Source: CAIWHR01 sp963786625 | Lineage (GTDB): Bacteria; Pseudomonadota; Gammaproteobacteria; Burkholderiales; Casimicrobiaceae | DNA length: 64,000 nt | Direction of reading: 5' to 3' | NCBI GenBank assembly: GCA_963786625.1 | Contig: CAWAZS010000004.1 | Span: 496,001 to 560,000, forward strand | Shown: piece by piece, positions 41,694 to 51,028 of the stretch | Layout: every line of letters begins with the position of its first letter | Position numbering within the stretch: the first letter of the stretch is position 1 | Program-made: the position numbers and the translations under genes | Notes under the pieces: generated by a model | What the model was told of the DNA's origin: nothing | What the model saw: the letters and a program-made list of their open reading frames with translations, nothing else | The model's database searches: none

Positions 41694-41701
41694 AAAGGAG
41701 G
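41694..41701 (+). promoter_or_regulatory. Very strong ribosome binding site of the binding-protein gene
   Basis: AAAGGAGG lies five bases before the ATG at 41707. It is nearly complementary to the 16S 3' end. It suits the high amount of binding protein needed compared with the other transporter parts. Confidence 0.85.
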
Positions 41702-41706
41702 AAGGC

Positions 41707-43029
41707 ATGAGCAGATTCAAGCGTCGCGATTTTCTGAAGGCGTCGGCGGGCGTCGCGGCCGGCGCGGCCGCCGGTCCGTTCATCTGGGTCAAGGACGCGA
41801 ATGCGCAGTGGAGCAACACCCCCGAGAAGGGCGCGAAGCTGCGGGTGCTGCGCTGGAAGCGCTTCGTCCAGGGCGACGAGGATCAGTACTTGGCGAACGT
41901 GAAGAAGTTCAGCGCGAAGTACGGCGTCGAGGTGCGCGTGGACGCCGAGGGCTGGGAGGACGTCCGTCCGAAGGCCGCGGTGGCCGCGAACACCGGCGCG
42001 GGGCCGGACATCATCCTGTCGACCAACGACGACGCCAACCTCTATCCCGAGAAGCTGCTCGACGTCACCGACGTCTGCACGTATCTGGGCGCGAAGTACG
42101 GCGGCTGGTATCCGGTGTGCGATCCCTATCTCAGGCCGGACGGCAAGAAGTGGATCGGCGTGCCGCTCGGCGTCGCGGGGGTGTGCATGGTCTACCGCGA
42201 GAGCCACATGAAGGCGGCGGGGTTCACGAGCTTCCCGAAGGACACCGACGGCTTCCTGAAGCTCTGCAAGGGGTTGAAGGAGAAGGGCACGCCGCCCGGC
42301 TTCGCGCTCGGCAACGCCACCGGGGACGGCAATACCTGGGCCTACTGGCTGCTGTGGGCGTTCGGCGGCAAGCTGGTCGACAAGGACAACAAGGTCGTGA
42401 TCGACAGCCCCGAGACGCTCAAGGCGCTCGAGTACGTGAAGGAGCTCTACGGGACGTTCGTTCCGGGAACGCTGTCGTGGCTCGACCCCAACAACAACAA
42501 GGCGTTCCTCGACAGTCAGATCTCGCTCACCAACAACGGCATCTCGATCTACTACGCGGCGAAGACGTCCACTGACCCGAAGGTCAAGGAAATGGCGGCG
42601 GACATCAACCACGCCAACATGCCGATCGGCCCGGTGGGCCGGCCGACGGAATTCCAGCTGTTCTTCAACCAGATGATCTTCAGATACACCAAGTATCCGA
42701 AGGCGGCGAAGGAGTTCCTGCGCTTCATGATGGAGGCGGAGCAGATCGACCCCTGGGTGCAGGCGGCGATCGGCTACGTGACGCCGGCGCTGCGCGCCTA
42801 CGAGAAGAACCCGATCTGGACCGTGGATCCGAAGCACACGCCGTATCGCAATTCGATGGTGAACATGCTGCCCTCCGGCTACATGGGGAAGATGGGCTAC
42901 GCATCGGCCGGCGCGCTGTCGGACTTCATCGTCGTCAACATGATCGCCGAGGCGGCGTCCGGGTCGAAGACGCCGAAGGAAGCGGCCGAGCGGGCGCAGA
43001 AGCGGGCCGAGCGCTACTACAAGGTGTGA
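41707..43029 (+). CDS. Extracellular solute-binding protein, family 1, Tat-exported
   Basis: This 440-residue periplasmic protein has a twin-arginine signal: 'KRRDFLKASAGVAAGAAAG' starts at residue 5, with cleavage likely after 'DANA'. The mature part is a family 1 binding protein: 'TGAGPDIILSTNDDANLY', 'GVPLGVAGVCMVYRESHM', 'NGISIYYAAKTS' and 'GYVTPALRAYEKNPIW'. It would catch the substrate for the two permeases downstream. Tat export implies folding before secretion. The ligand is not identifiable by eye; sugar alcohols and oligosaccharides are typical. Confidence 0.9.
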   Translation: MSRFKRRDFLKASAGVAAGAAAGPFIWVKDANAQWSNTPEKGAKLRVLRWKRFVQGDEDQYLANVKKFSAKYGVEVRVDAEGWEDVRPKAAVAANTGAGPDIILSTNDDANLYPEKLLDVTDVCTYLGAKYGGWYPVCDPYLRPDGKKWIGVPLGVAGVCMVYRESHMKAAGFTSFPKDTDGFLKLCKGLKEKGTPPGFALGNATGDGNTWAYWLLWAFGGKLVDKDNKVVIDSPETLKALEYVKELYGTFVPGTLSWLDPNNNKAFLDSQISLTNNGISIYYAAKTSTDPKVKEMAADINHANMPIGPVGRPTEFQLFFNQMIFRYTKYPKAAKEFLRFMMEAEQIDPWVQAAIGYVTPALRAYEKNPIWTVDPKHTPYRNSMVNMLPSGYMGKMGYASAGALSDFIVVNMIAEAASGSKTPKEAAERAQKRAERYYKV

Positions 43030-43033
43030 TATT

Positions 43034-43136
43034 GCGTCACCGCGTTCGGCGGTCCGGCTTCCGCCGGCGGGCTGCCGCGGTGACGCGATGCCTGCGCGGG
43101 TTCGAGCGTCGCCTGTCGGCGACGTTCAACCCGCGC
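43034..43136 (+). repeat. Two strong hairpins between binding-protein and permease genes
   Basis: Hairpin one pairs 'gcgtcaccgcg' (43034-43044) with 'cgcggtgacgc' (43076-43086). Hairpin two pairs 43094-43112 ('gcgcgggttcgagcgtcgc') with 43119-43136. They follow the binding-protein stop directly and could stabilise its mRNA or reduce read-through, so that binding protein outnumbers permease. Confidence 0.75.
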
Positions 43137-43260
43137 GAGGCCCGCCACCGCGCGCCTCCCTCTCGCGCCCGGGCGGGAGTGGGTCGGGGTGAGGGTCGCC
43201 GTCGTGGTCCGTCATGCAACCTGTCAATCCAATCGCGCGCCATCCCGTAACTCGCCCCTG

Positions 43261-44181
43261 ATGCCTTCCCGGCAATCCCTCGCCGCGCGCCTGCTGGAAG
43301 ACCGCCACTTCCTCGGGCTCGTCTTCATGCTGCCCGCAGCGGCGCTGCTGCTGCTGTTCCTCACGTACCCGCTCGGCCTGGGGACCTGGCTGGGCTTCAC
43401 CGACACCAAGATCGGTCGGGACGGAGTCTATATCGGACTCGAGAACTTCCAGTTTCTCTGGGGCGACGAGGTGACGCGCCTCGCGCTCTTCAACACGCTC
43501 TTCTACACGGTGGTCGCGAGCGTCATCAAGTTCGGATTGGGGCTGTGGCTCGCGCTGCTCCTGAACAAGCACCTGCCGTTCAAGTCGTTCATCCGCGCGA
43601 TCGTCCTGCTGCCGTTCATCGTCCCCACCGCGCTCTCCGCGATCGCGTTCTGGTGGATCTACGACGCGCAGTTCTCGATCGTCAGCTGGACGCTCGTGAA
43701 GCTGGGCATCATCGACCGCTACATCGATTTCCTGGGCGAGCCGTGGCTGGCCAGGTTCTCGACGATCGCCGCGAACATCTGGCGCGGCGTGCCGTTCGTC
43801 GCCATCTGCCTGCTCGCGGGCCTGCAGACGATCTCGCCGTCGTACTACGAGGCGGCGAGCCTCGACGGCGCATCGGACTGGCAGCAGTTCCGTTACGTGA
43901 CGCTGCCGCTCCTGACGCCGATCATCGCGGTGGTCATGACGTTCTCGGTGCTGTTCACCTTCACCGACTTCCAGCTGATCTACGTGCTGACGCGCGGCGG
44001 GCCGCTGAACGCGACGCACCTGATGGCGACGCTGTCGTTTCAGCGGGCGATTCCCGGCGGCAGTCTCGGCGAGGGCGCGGCCATCGCGACGGCGATGGTG
44101 CCCTTCCTGCTCGCGGCGATCCTGGTGTCGTACTTCGGCCTGCAGCGCCGGGCGTGGCAGCAGGGGGGAACCGACACATGA
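43261..44181 (+). CDS. ABC importer permease, MalF/UgpA type
   Basis: This 306-residue membrane protein has six helices and the EAA loop 'YYEAASLDGASDWQQFRYVTLP' (split here by the family Gly), which contacts the ATPase. The first helix is 'VFMLPAAALLLLFLTYP' near residue 22. I prefer the ATG at 43261 to a GTG at 43189. It lies 230 bases after the binding-protein gene, with two hairpins in the gap. It forms the channel with the next gene. Confidence 0.9.
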   Translation: MPSRQSLAARLLEDRHFLGLVFMLPAAALLLLFLTYPLGLGTWLGFTDTKIGRDGVYIGLENFQFLWGDEVTRLALFNTLFYTVVASVIKFGLGLWLALLLNKHLPFKSFIRAIVLLPFIVPTALSAIAFWWIYDAQFSIVSWTLVKLGIIDRYIDFLGEPWLARFSTIAANIWRGVPFVAICLLAGLQTISPSYYEAASLDGASDWQQFRYVTLPLLTPIIAVVMTFSVLFTFTDFQLIYVLTRGGPLNATHLMATLSFQRAIPGGSLGEGAAIATAMVPFLLAAILVSYFGLQRRAWQQGGTDT

Positions 44182-44185
44182 GCGC

Positions 44186-44255
44186 GAAGGGCCGCCCCGA
44201 GCGCGAATCAGCTCCCCGCTCGGGGGGAAGGCGCGCAGCGCCAAGGGGGCACATC
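44186..44255 (+). repeat. Degenerate palindromic repeat between the two permease genes
   Basis: The segment has a core of 'gctcggggggaaggcgc' and an end 'aagggggca'. It resembles the tandem elements at 51029-51180 and 54081-54249 (GC-rich core, then a G run). It fills the whole gap between permease stop and permease start, and by chance is open to translation from an ATG at 44178. Confidence 0.55.
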
Positions 44256-45143
44256 ATGAGCGACGCCAACGCATCCCCCGAAACCGTCGATTCGCAGGGG
44301 ATGGGCTATCTCGTCTCGCTGCCGCGGCGCATCGTCACCGTCTACGTTCCGCTGGGCGCGTTTCTCTTCGTCCTGCTGTTCCCGTTCTACTGGATGGTGG
44401 TCACGACGTTCAAGCCCAACGAGGAGCTGCTCTCGCGCGAAGGCAACCCGTTCTGGGTGAAGAATCCGACGCTCGCGCACATCAAGAAGCTGCTGTTCGA
44501 CACCGCCTACCCGGACTGGCTCTGGAACACGGTGCTCGTCTCGGTCGTGGCGACGTTCCTGTCGCTCTTCGCGAGCGTGCTCGCCGCGTACGCGATCGAG
44601 CGCCTGCGCTTCAAGGGCGCGCGCTATGTCGGGATGAGCATCTTCCTCGCGTACCTCGTTCCGCCTTCGATCCTGTTCATCCCGCTGGCAGCCATCATCT
44701 ACAAGCTCCAGCTGTTCGACACGCGCCTCGCGCTGATCCTGACCTACCCGACGTTTCTCATCCCGTTCTGCACGTGGCTGCTGATGGGCTACTTCAAGTC
44801 GATCCCGTACGAGCTGGAGGAGTGCGCGCTGATCGACGGCGCGAGCCGGCTGCAGATCCTGGTGAAGATCATCCTGCCGCTCGCGGTGCCGGGACTGATC
44901 TCGGCGGGCATCTTCGCGTTCACGCTGTCGTGGAACGAGTTCATCTACGCACTGACCTTCGTCTCGTCGTCGGAGGTGAAGACCGTGCCGGTGGCCGTGG
45001 TCACGGAGCTCGTCGAAGGCGACGTCTACCACTGGGGCTCGCTGATGGCCGGGGCGCTGCTGGGCTCGCTGCCCGTCGCCGTGCTCTACTCGTTCTTCGT
45101 CGAGTATTACGTGTCGGGTCTCACCGGCGCGGTGAAGGAGTGA
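44256..45143 (+). CDS. ABC importer permease, MalG/UgpE type
   Basis: This 295-residue membrane protein has six helices. The first is 'VYVPLGAFLFVLLFPFYW', with 'MVVTTFKPNEELL' after it. The EAA loop is 'YELEECALIDGASRLQILVK', and 'FTLSWNEFIYALTF' is typical of the MalG branch. I chose the ATG at 44256, which has a 'ggggg' ribosome site, over the one at 44178. The latter would translate the palindromic repeat into an Arg/Pro-rich N-terminus with no family counterpart. It is the last gene of the importer operon. Confidence 0.9.
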   Translation: MSDANASPETVDSQGMGYLVSLPRRIVTVYVPLGAFLFVLLFPFYWMVVTTFKPNEELLSREGNPFWVKNPTLAHIKKLLFDTAYPDWLWNTVLVSVVATFLSLFASVLAAYAIERLRFKGARYVGMSIFLAYLVPPSILFIPLAAIIYKLQLFDTRLALILTYPTFLIPFCTWLLMGYFKSIPYELEECALIDGASRLQILVKIILPLAVPGLISAGIFAFTLSWNEFIYALTFVSSSEVKTVPVAVVTELVEGDVYHWGSLMAGALLGSLPVAVLYSFFVEYYVSGLTGAVKE

Positions 45144-45262
45144 GGCGGACGATCGCCGCGCTCTCCGGGCTTACCGTCCGCCGGACGATCCCGCGGTGCC
45201 GTCGGCGCGGTCGATCGTCGGCGACGCCCGTCGCGGGTCCGCGGGCCGGGCATCGGATGCGC

Positions 45263-45268
45263 TAGAAT
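45263..45268 (+). promoter_or_regulatory. -10 box of grxD
   Basis: TAGAAT lies 28 bases before the grxD ATG, in the 153-base gap after the importer operon. The -35 region is weak. A GGAG ribosome site stands at about 45286. Confidence 0.45.
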
Positions 45269-45296
45269 CCACGTTCCTCTTCGGTGGAGCAACCTC

Positions 45297-45614
45297 ATGG
45301 ACGTCCAGGACAAGATTCGCGAACAGGTCAGCAAGAACCGCATCGTGCTGTACATGAAGGGCACGCCGCAGTTCCCGCAATGCGGCTTTTCCGCGACCGT
45401 CGTCGAGATCCTCAAGCGCTGCGGCGTTTCCGACTACGTCGCCGTCAACGTGCTCGAGGACAATGCGATCCGCGAGGGCGTCAAGGCGTACGCCAACTGG
45501 CCGACGATTCCGCAGCTCTACGTGAACGGCGAGTTCGTCGGCGGCTGCGACATCCTGAGAGAGATGTATCAGGCGGGCGAGCTGCAGCAGGTTCTCGCCA
45601 AGCAGCCGGTCTGA
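45297..45614 (+). CDS. grxD: Monothiol glutaredoxin
   Basis: This 105-residue glutaredoxin has the monothiol active site CGFS in 'FPQCGFSATVVEIL'. Further family marks are 'YMKGTPQ', 'WPTIPQLYVNGEFVGGCDI' and 'LREMYQAGEL'. It binds a [2Fe-2S] cluster with glutathione and passes it on, often together with BolA. Length is normal. Confidence 0.96.
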   Translation: MDVQDKIREQVSKNRIVLYMKGTPQFPQCGFSATVVEILKRCGVSDYVAVNVLEDNAIREGVKAYANWPTIPQLYVNGEFVGGCDILREMYQAGELQQVLAKQPV

Positions 45615-45691
45615 GCCGGCCGGCGCTCGCGCACGCCTGCGGGAGTCCCCGCCACCCCGCGGATTCCGCGCCTTCGCGCCCGAGCCCGTCC

Positions 45692-47530
45692 ATGATCGCG
45701 CACCCGTTCCCGGCAACGCCGGCGGTCCGGCGAGCTCCGCTCCGGGCGAAGCTCGCGGGCGCCTGGCTGGCGCTTGCCGCGATCGCGTTCGCGGCCAGCG
45801 GCGCATGGCCCCGCGAAGTCGCTGCGCAGGGCGGTGCGCCCGGCGGCGAAGCGGTGGTCCCTGCCGCCGCGAAGCCGGTGGCGCCGCGCGAGGCGCCGAC
45901 GGGCGGCACGCTGCGGGTGTTCAACCGAGCGATCTTCACCTTCCGTTCGCCGCTGTACGGCGTGCCGCCGCCGGAGCGCGCGACGCGCGCGCAGGCCCGG
46001 ATCATGGCGCTGCTCGAGCGCGGGCAGGGGGGCGTGGTCACCTCCGACACGGAGGGCACCGGCAGGGTCGTCAAGATCGACGGCAGCCTCGCGTTCATCG
46101 TCGCGGAAGCCGACGTCGACGCACTCTCCGGCGAGACGCTCGCGACGGCGAGCGCGGCGGCGGTCGAAGCGCTCAAGCTCGCGATCGCCGAGACGCGCGA
46201 GGCGCGCAGCGGACAACTGATGCTCGCCGCGGCATTGTGGGCCGGCGGCGCGACCGTCGTCTACCTGGTCCTGTTGTGGCTGCTGCGCCTGGGGGGGATC
46301 GCCCTGAGGCGGCGCTTGCTGCGACTGGCGGAGGAGACAGCCGAGCACTTCAGGATCGGCGGCGCGGAGATCCTGCACCGGGCCCGCACGATCCGTGTCG
46401 TGCGGCGATTGCAGCAGATCGTTTTCCTTGGCCTTGCGCTGCTGCTGACCTACGAGTGGGTCGGCTTTGTCCTGAGTCGTTTTCCGTTCACGCGGCCGTG
46501 GGGCGAGCAGCTCAACACGTTCCTCGCGTCGACCACCCTCGGCATGCTCGCGGCGATCGCGCAGGCGGTGCCGGAGCTGCTGATCGCCGCCGTGATCTTC
46601 TTCGTCGCGCGCGGAGTCAACGGAATGCTGCAGGGCTTCTTCGAAGGCGTGCAGTCGGGGCGCGTCAAGGTGAGCTGGCTCGACGCCGACAGCGCGCGGC
46701 CGACCCGGCAGCTCGCCTCGGTCGCCGTCTGGGTCTTCGCACTGGTGATGGCGTATCCGTACATCCCGGGCTCCGATACCGAGGCGTTCAAGGGGCTCTC
46801 CGTGCTGCTCGGCTTGATGGTGTCGATCGGCGCATCGGGCATCGTCGGCCAGGCGGCGAGCGGCCTGATCCTGATGTACACGCGCACGTTCCGTCCGGGC
46901 GAGTACGTGCGCGTCGCCGACCACGAAGGCACGATCGTCGTGATGGGAATGTTCACGACGCGGGTGCGCACCGGCCTCGGCGAGGAGCTCACGCTGCCGA
47001 ACTCGCTGGTCCTGGGCGCGGTGACGAAGAACTATTCGCGCGCCGTGCAGGGCCGGGGCTTCGTGCTCGACACCGCGGTGACGATCGGCTACGACGTCCC
47101 GTGGCGCCAGGTGCACGCGATGCTCATCGAAGCGGCGCGGCGCACCGATGGCGTTCTGTCCGAGCCGGCGCCGCACGTGTACCAGACCGCGCTGTCGGAT
47201 TTCTACGTCGAGTACCGCCTCGTCTGTCAGGCGATCCAGTCGGAGCCACGGCCGCGCGCCCTGGTCCTGTCGGTGCTCCACGGCAACGTCCAGGACGTGT
47301 TCAACGAGCACGGCGTGCAGATCATGTCGCCGCACTACCTCGGCGATCCGGCCGAGCCGAAGGTCGTGCCGCCGGCGAAATGGCACGCGGCACCGGCGGT
47401 GCCGCCGGCCGCGCCGCCACCAGGACGTCGAGTTAGCGGCCATTCGATCGCCGTGCACGCGCGGCGCGCGAACACTCATTGCCCACGCCGGGTCCGGCGG
47501 GGAACCCAGGGGGAATCATGGAAACCTTGA
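45692..47530 (+). CDS. MscS-family mechanosensitive channel with exported N-terminal domain
   Basis: The 612-residue protein has a signal-like N-terminus ('AKLAGAWLALAAIAFAASG'), a periplasmic domain of about 150 residues, four or more membrane helices and the MscS pore and beta domain. Key segments are 'IGASGIVGQAASGLILMYTRTF', 'RPGEYVRVADHEGTIVVMGMFTTRVRT' (split strands) and 'LTLPNSLVLGAVTKNYS'. It resembles the larger YbdG/MscM-like branch more than the short MscS. The last 45 residues (Arg-rich, after 'PPAAPPPG') are unlike the family and run into the amt gene start. The true C-terminus may be earlier, hidden by a sequence error. Confidence 0.87.
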   Translation: MIAHPFPATPAVRRAPLRAKLAGAWLALAAIAFAASGAWPREVAAQGGAPGGEAVVPAAAKPVAPREAPTGGTLRVFNRAIFTFRSPLYGVPPPERATRAQARIMALLERGQGGVVTSDTEGTGRVVKIDGSLAFIVAEADVDALSGETLATASAAAVEALKLAIAETREARSGQLMLAAALWAGGATVVYLVLLWLLRLGGIALRRRLLRLAEETAEHFRIGGAEILHRARTIRVVRRLQQIVFLGLALLLTYEWVGFVLSRFPFTRPWGEQLNTFLASTTLGMLAAIAQAVPELLIAAVIFFVARGVNGMLQGFFEGVQSGRVKVSWLDADSARPTRQLASVAVWVFALVMAYPYIPGSDTEAFKGLSVLLGLMVSIGASGIVGQAASGLILMYTRTFRPGEYVRVADHEGTIVVMGMFTTRVRTGLGEELTLPNSLVLGAVTKNYSRAVQGRGFVLDTAVTIGYDVPWRQVHAMLIEAARRTDGVLSEPAPHVYQTALSDFYVEYRLVCQAIQSEPRPRALVLSVLHGNVQDVFNEHGVQIMSPHYLGDPAEPKVVPPAKWHAAPAVPPAAPPPGRRVSGHSIAVHARRANTHCPRRVRRGTQGESWKP

Positions 47531-48720
47531 AGACGAGCAGCGACACGCTATTCATCCTGCTGGGCGCCATCATGGTGCTGGCGATGCACGCGGGCTTCGC
47601 ATTCCTCGAGCTCGGCACCGTGCGCAAGAAGAACCAGGTCAACGCGCTGGTGAAGATCGTCGTCGATTTCGCCGTGTCGACGGTCGCCTATTTCTTCATC
47701 GGCTATTCGATCGCCTACGGCGTCAACTTCTTCACGGGAGCGGAGACGCTGGCGCAGAAGAGCGGCTACGATCTGGTCAAGTTCTTCTTCCTGCTCACCT
47801 TCGCCGCGGCGATTCCCGCGATCGTCTCCGGCGGCATCGCCGAGCGGGCGCGGTTCAATCCGCAGCTCGCGGCGACCTTCCTGCTCGTGGGCTTCGTCTA
47901 TCCGTTCTTCGAGGGCATCGCGTGGAACCAGCACTACGGAGTCCAGGCGTGGCTGAAGGGGGCCTTCGGCGAGGAGTTCCACGACTTCGCCGGCAGCGTC
48001 GTCGTCCACGCGGTCGGTGGCTGGATCGGCCTCGTCGCGGTGCTGCTGCTCGGCGCGCGGCGCGGCCGCTACTCGAAGGAGGGCGGCATCTCGGCGCACC
48101 CGCCGTCGTCGATCCCGTTCCTCGCCCTGGGCGCGTGGGTGCTGTCGGTCGGCTGGTTTGGATTCAACGTGATGAGCGCGCAGACGATCGACAAGATATC
48201 CGGGCTCGTCGCCGTCAATTCGCTGCTTGCGATGTCCGGCGGGACGATCGCGGCGTTCGTCGCCGGCAGGAACGACCCCGGGTTCGTCCACAACGGACCG
48301 CTTGCCGGGCTGGTCGCCGTCTGCGCGGGGTCGGACGTCATGCATCCGCTGGGTGCGCTCGCCACCGGCGTTGTCGCGGGCGGGCTCTTCGTCGTGATGT
48401 TCACGCTGACGCAGAACCGGTGGAAGATCGACGACGTGCTCGGCGTCTGGCCGCTCCACGGACTCTGCGGCGCATGGGGTGGCGTCGCCGCCGGCATCTT
48501 CGGCAGCAAGGCGCTGGGCGGCCTGGGCGGCGTTGCCGTCGCCTCGCAGGTCGTCGGCACGCTCGCCGGCGTGTCGATCGCCGTTGCGGGTGCGCTGATC
48601 GTCTATGGCGGGCTCAAGGCCACCGTCGGGCTGCGGCTCGGCGCGGAGGAGGAATACAACGGCGCGGATCTCACGATCCACAAGATCACGGCGACGCCGG
48701 AGCGCGAGCCGTCCTGGTGA
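47518..48720 (+). CDS. amt: Ammonium transporter
   Basis: This 400-residue Amt/MEP protein has eleven expected helices. The conserved pore histidines are in 'FAGSVVVHAVGGWIG' and 'WPLHGLCGAWGG'. Also seen are 'FVYPFFEGIAWNQ' and 'LALGAWVLSVGWFGFN'. The ATG at 47518 follows a 'aggggga' ribosome site. It starts directly at 'METLKTSSDTLFILLGAIMV', so there is no cleaved signal. It overlaps the last codons of the channel gene. No glnK is adjacent, although amt is often paired with it. Confidence 0.93.
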   Translation: METLKTSSDTLFILLGAIMVLAMHAGFAFLELGTVRKKNQVNALVKIVVDFAVSTVAYFFIGYSIAYGVNFFTGAETLAQKSGYDLVKFFFLLTFAAAIPAIVSGGIAERARFNPQLAATFLLVGFVYPFFEGIAWNQHYGVQAWLKGAFGEEFHDFAGSVVVHAVGGWIGLVAVLLLGARRGRYSKEGGISAHPPSSIPFLALGAWVLSVGWFGFNVMSAQTIDKISGLVAVNSLLAMSGGTIAAFVAGRNDPGFVHNGPLAGLVAVCAGSDVMHPLGALATGVVAGGLFVVMFTLTQNRWKIDDVLGVWPLHGLCGAWGGVAAGIFGSKALGGLGGVAVASQVVGTLAGVSIAVAGALIVYGGLKATVGLRLGAEEEYNGADLTIHKITATPEREPSW

Positions 48721-48858
48721 TGCGCTGCGGGGGCCGCCTCGGCCTCCGCGCTGCCGCATGAAGTTCGTGAAGTGGCGCTGTCGGCCTCGAGCGTCGACTC
48801 GCCCCGGTCGCATCCCCGCTCGCTTGCTCGCGGGGCCCCTGCTTCCGGGCTCGCGCCG

Positions 48859-51000
48859 CTAGGTTCGCGCCCGCTGGACGCGCCGGACGTCCTTGACCCG
48901 CTTCATTCCGCGCATCACGTGCGCCAGGTGGCGCCGGTCGCGGACCTGGACGCTGAAGAACATCGCGATGAGGCCGCCGCCGTCGGGGCGTTCCATCGAC
49001 ACGTTGTCGATGTTGGCCTCGGCGTCCGCGATCGCCGTGGCGAGATCGGCGAGCAGTCCCCGCCGGTCGGCGACCAGCACGCGGATGCCGGCGTCGAATA
49101 CGCCCTGCACATCGTGCGCCCACTCGACGTCGACGAGCTGCTCGGTTTCGCCGCGCTGTTTTCTCAGCGTGAAGCAGTCGCGGGTGTGGACCGAGAGACC
49201 CTGGCCGCGGCGAAACTGGCCGACGACCCTGTCGCCCGGAACCGGTCGACAGCATTTCGCGTACTGGATCGCCACGCCCTCGACGCCGCGCAGCGTCAGC
49301 GCCGACGGCTTGGCGGGCATCACCGGTGCCGCGGTCCCAACCTCGTCTTCGGCCTTTCCGGTCGGGCGGGTCAACGCCTGTGCCACGACGAACGACAGGC
49401 GCTTGCCGAGGCCGATATCGGCAACGATCTCGAGCTGGCTCTTGGCCCCGTATTCCTTCTGCAGCGCTTCCCAGCGCTCCCAGGTGATCGACTCGGGCGC
49501 GACCTTGAGCGTTGCCAGCGCCTGGTTGAGCAGCCGCTCCCCAAGCGCCGCCGACTCCTTCTGCTGGAGGCCCTTCAGGAAATGCCTGATCCGCGAGCGC
49601 GCCTTGCCGGTGGCGACGAACGAAAGCCACGAAGGATTCGGACGGGCGGTCGGCGAGGTGAGTATCTCGACATGGTCGCCGTTCTTGAGCTCGGTGCGCA
49701 GCGGCATGAGCTCGTAGTTGATCCGCGCCGCGACGCAGTGATGGCCGACGTCGGTGTGCACGGCGTACGCGAAATCCACGGCGGTCGCTCCGCGCGGCAG
49801 CGCCATGATCTTTCCCTTCGGCGTGAACACGTAGATCTCGTCGGGGAACAGGTCGCCCTTGATGTTCTCGAGGAATTCCTTCGAGTCGCGCGACTCCGAC
49901 TGGATTTCGAGCAGGCTCTGCAGCCACCGGTGGGTTTCGCGCTGCGCTTCCGCGAGGTCGAGCTCGCCGCCCGCCTTGTAGAGCCAGTGTGCGGCGACGC
50001 CGGCCTCGGCGATCCGGTGCATGTCGTGGGTGCGGATCTGCGCCTCCAGCGGCGTGCCGAACGGGCCGAACAGCGTCGTGTGCAGCGACTGGTAGCCGTT
50101 GGCCTTGGGAATCGCGACGTAGTCCTTGAACTTGCCGGGGATCGGCTTGTACAGACCGTGCAGCGCGCCGAGCGCCGCGTAGCAGGCGGTCCGGTCGGGG
50201 ACCAGCACGCGCACGCCGTAGATGTCGAAGACCTGCGAGAACGTGTAGTGCTTCTCGAGCATCTTCTTGTAGACGGAATAGATCGTCTTTTCGCGGCCGG
50301 ACACGGCGGCCGTGATCCCCGCCTTGGCGAAGCCGTCGCGGATGACGTCGAGCAGCCGGTTCATCACCTCGCGCCGGTTGCCGCGCGCCGCCTTGATCGC
50401 GTTGGCGAGGATCCGGAAGCGCATCGGATAGAGGTGCTTGAACGCGAGGTCCTGAAGCTCGAGGTAGAGCGCGTTCAGGCCGAGGCGGTTCGCGATCGGC
50501 GCGTAGATGTCGAGCGTCTCGCGCGCGATGCGCCGCCGGTGCGGGGGCGCCATCGCGTCGAGGGTGCGCATGTTGTGAAGCCGGTCCGCGAGCTTGATCA
50601 GGATGACGCGGACGTCCTGCGCCATCGCCAGCAGCATCTTGCGGAAGTTCTCGGCCTGCGCGTCCTCGCGCGAGGTCGACTCGATCTGGTCGAGCTTGGA
50701 GACGCCGTCGACCATGTCGGCAACGGGCTTGCCGAACGACGTCTCGATCTCCAGCTTGGTGATGGCCGTGTCTTCCATCACGTCGTGCAGCAGCGCCGCC
50801 GCGAGCCCCTGGGCGTCGAGCCGCCACTGCGACAGGATGCTGGCGACCGCCAGCGGGTGCGTGATGTACGGTTCGCCCGACTTGCGGAATTGCCCGCGAT
50901 GGGCGGAATCGGAAAACTGGAACGCGCGCTCGACGAGCGCGATGTCAGGCAACGGCAGGTAATTGCCGAGGTGTCGGGTGAACTCTGCTATTTCCGACAT
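48859..51000 (-). CDS. spoT: Bifunctional (p)ppGpp synthetase/hydrolase
   Basis: This 713-residue RelA/SpoT protein has domains in the usual order. The HD hydrolase comes first, with 'ALLHDVMEDT' and 'ILIKLADRLHNMRTL'. The synthetase follows with 'DYVAIPKANGYQSLHT'. Then come TGS ('IYVFTPKGKIMALPRGATAVDFAYAVHTD' in parts) and the C-terminal zinc-finger and ACT domains ('YAKCCRPVPGD', 'VLVADRRGLLADL'). The intact HD site shows that it can hydrolyse, so it is SpoT rather than RelA. It lies downstream of rpoZ in the classical gmk-rpoZ-spoT order, but a tandem pair of 76-base repeats separates it from rpoZ. Confidence 0.95.
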   Translation of the reverse strand: MSEIAEFTRHLGNYLPLPDIALVERAFQFSDSAHRGQFRKSGEPYITHPLAVASILSQWRLDAQGLAAALLHDVMEDTAITKLEIETSFGKPVADMVDGVSKLDQIESTSREDAQAENFRKMLLAMAQDVRVILIKLADRLHNMRTLDAMAPPHRRRIARETLDIYAPIANRLGLNALYLELQDLAFKHLYPMRFRILANAIKAARGNRREVMNRLLDVIRDGFAKAGITAAVSGREKTIYSVYKKMLEKHYTFSQVFDIYGVRVLVPDRTACYAALGALHGLYKPIPGKFKDYVAIPKANGYQSLHTTLFGPFGTPLEAQIRTHDMHRIAEAGVAAHWLYKAGGELDLAEAQRETHRWLQSLLEIQSESRDSKEFLENIKGDLFPDEIYVFTPKGKIMALPRGATAVDFAYAVHTDVGHHCVAARINYELMPLRTELKNGDHVEILTSPTARPNPSWLSFVATGKARSRIRHFLKGLQQKESAALGERLLNQALATLKVAPESITWERWEALQKEYGAKSQLEIVADIGLGKRLSFVVAQALTRPTGKAEDEVGTAAPVMPAKPSALTLRGVEGVAIQYAKCCRPVPGDRVVGQFRRGQGLSVHTRDCFTLRKQRGETEQLVDVEWAHDVQGVFDAGIRVLVADRRGLLADLATAIADAEANIDNVSMERPDGGGLIAMFFSVQVRDRRHLAHVMRGMKRVKDVRRVQRART

Positions 51001-51028
51001 GCCTCATTGCCGCCGTGGGAGTCAGTGC

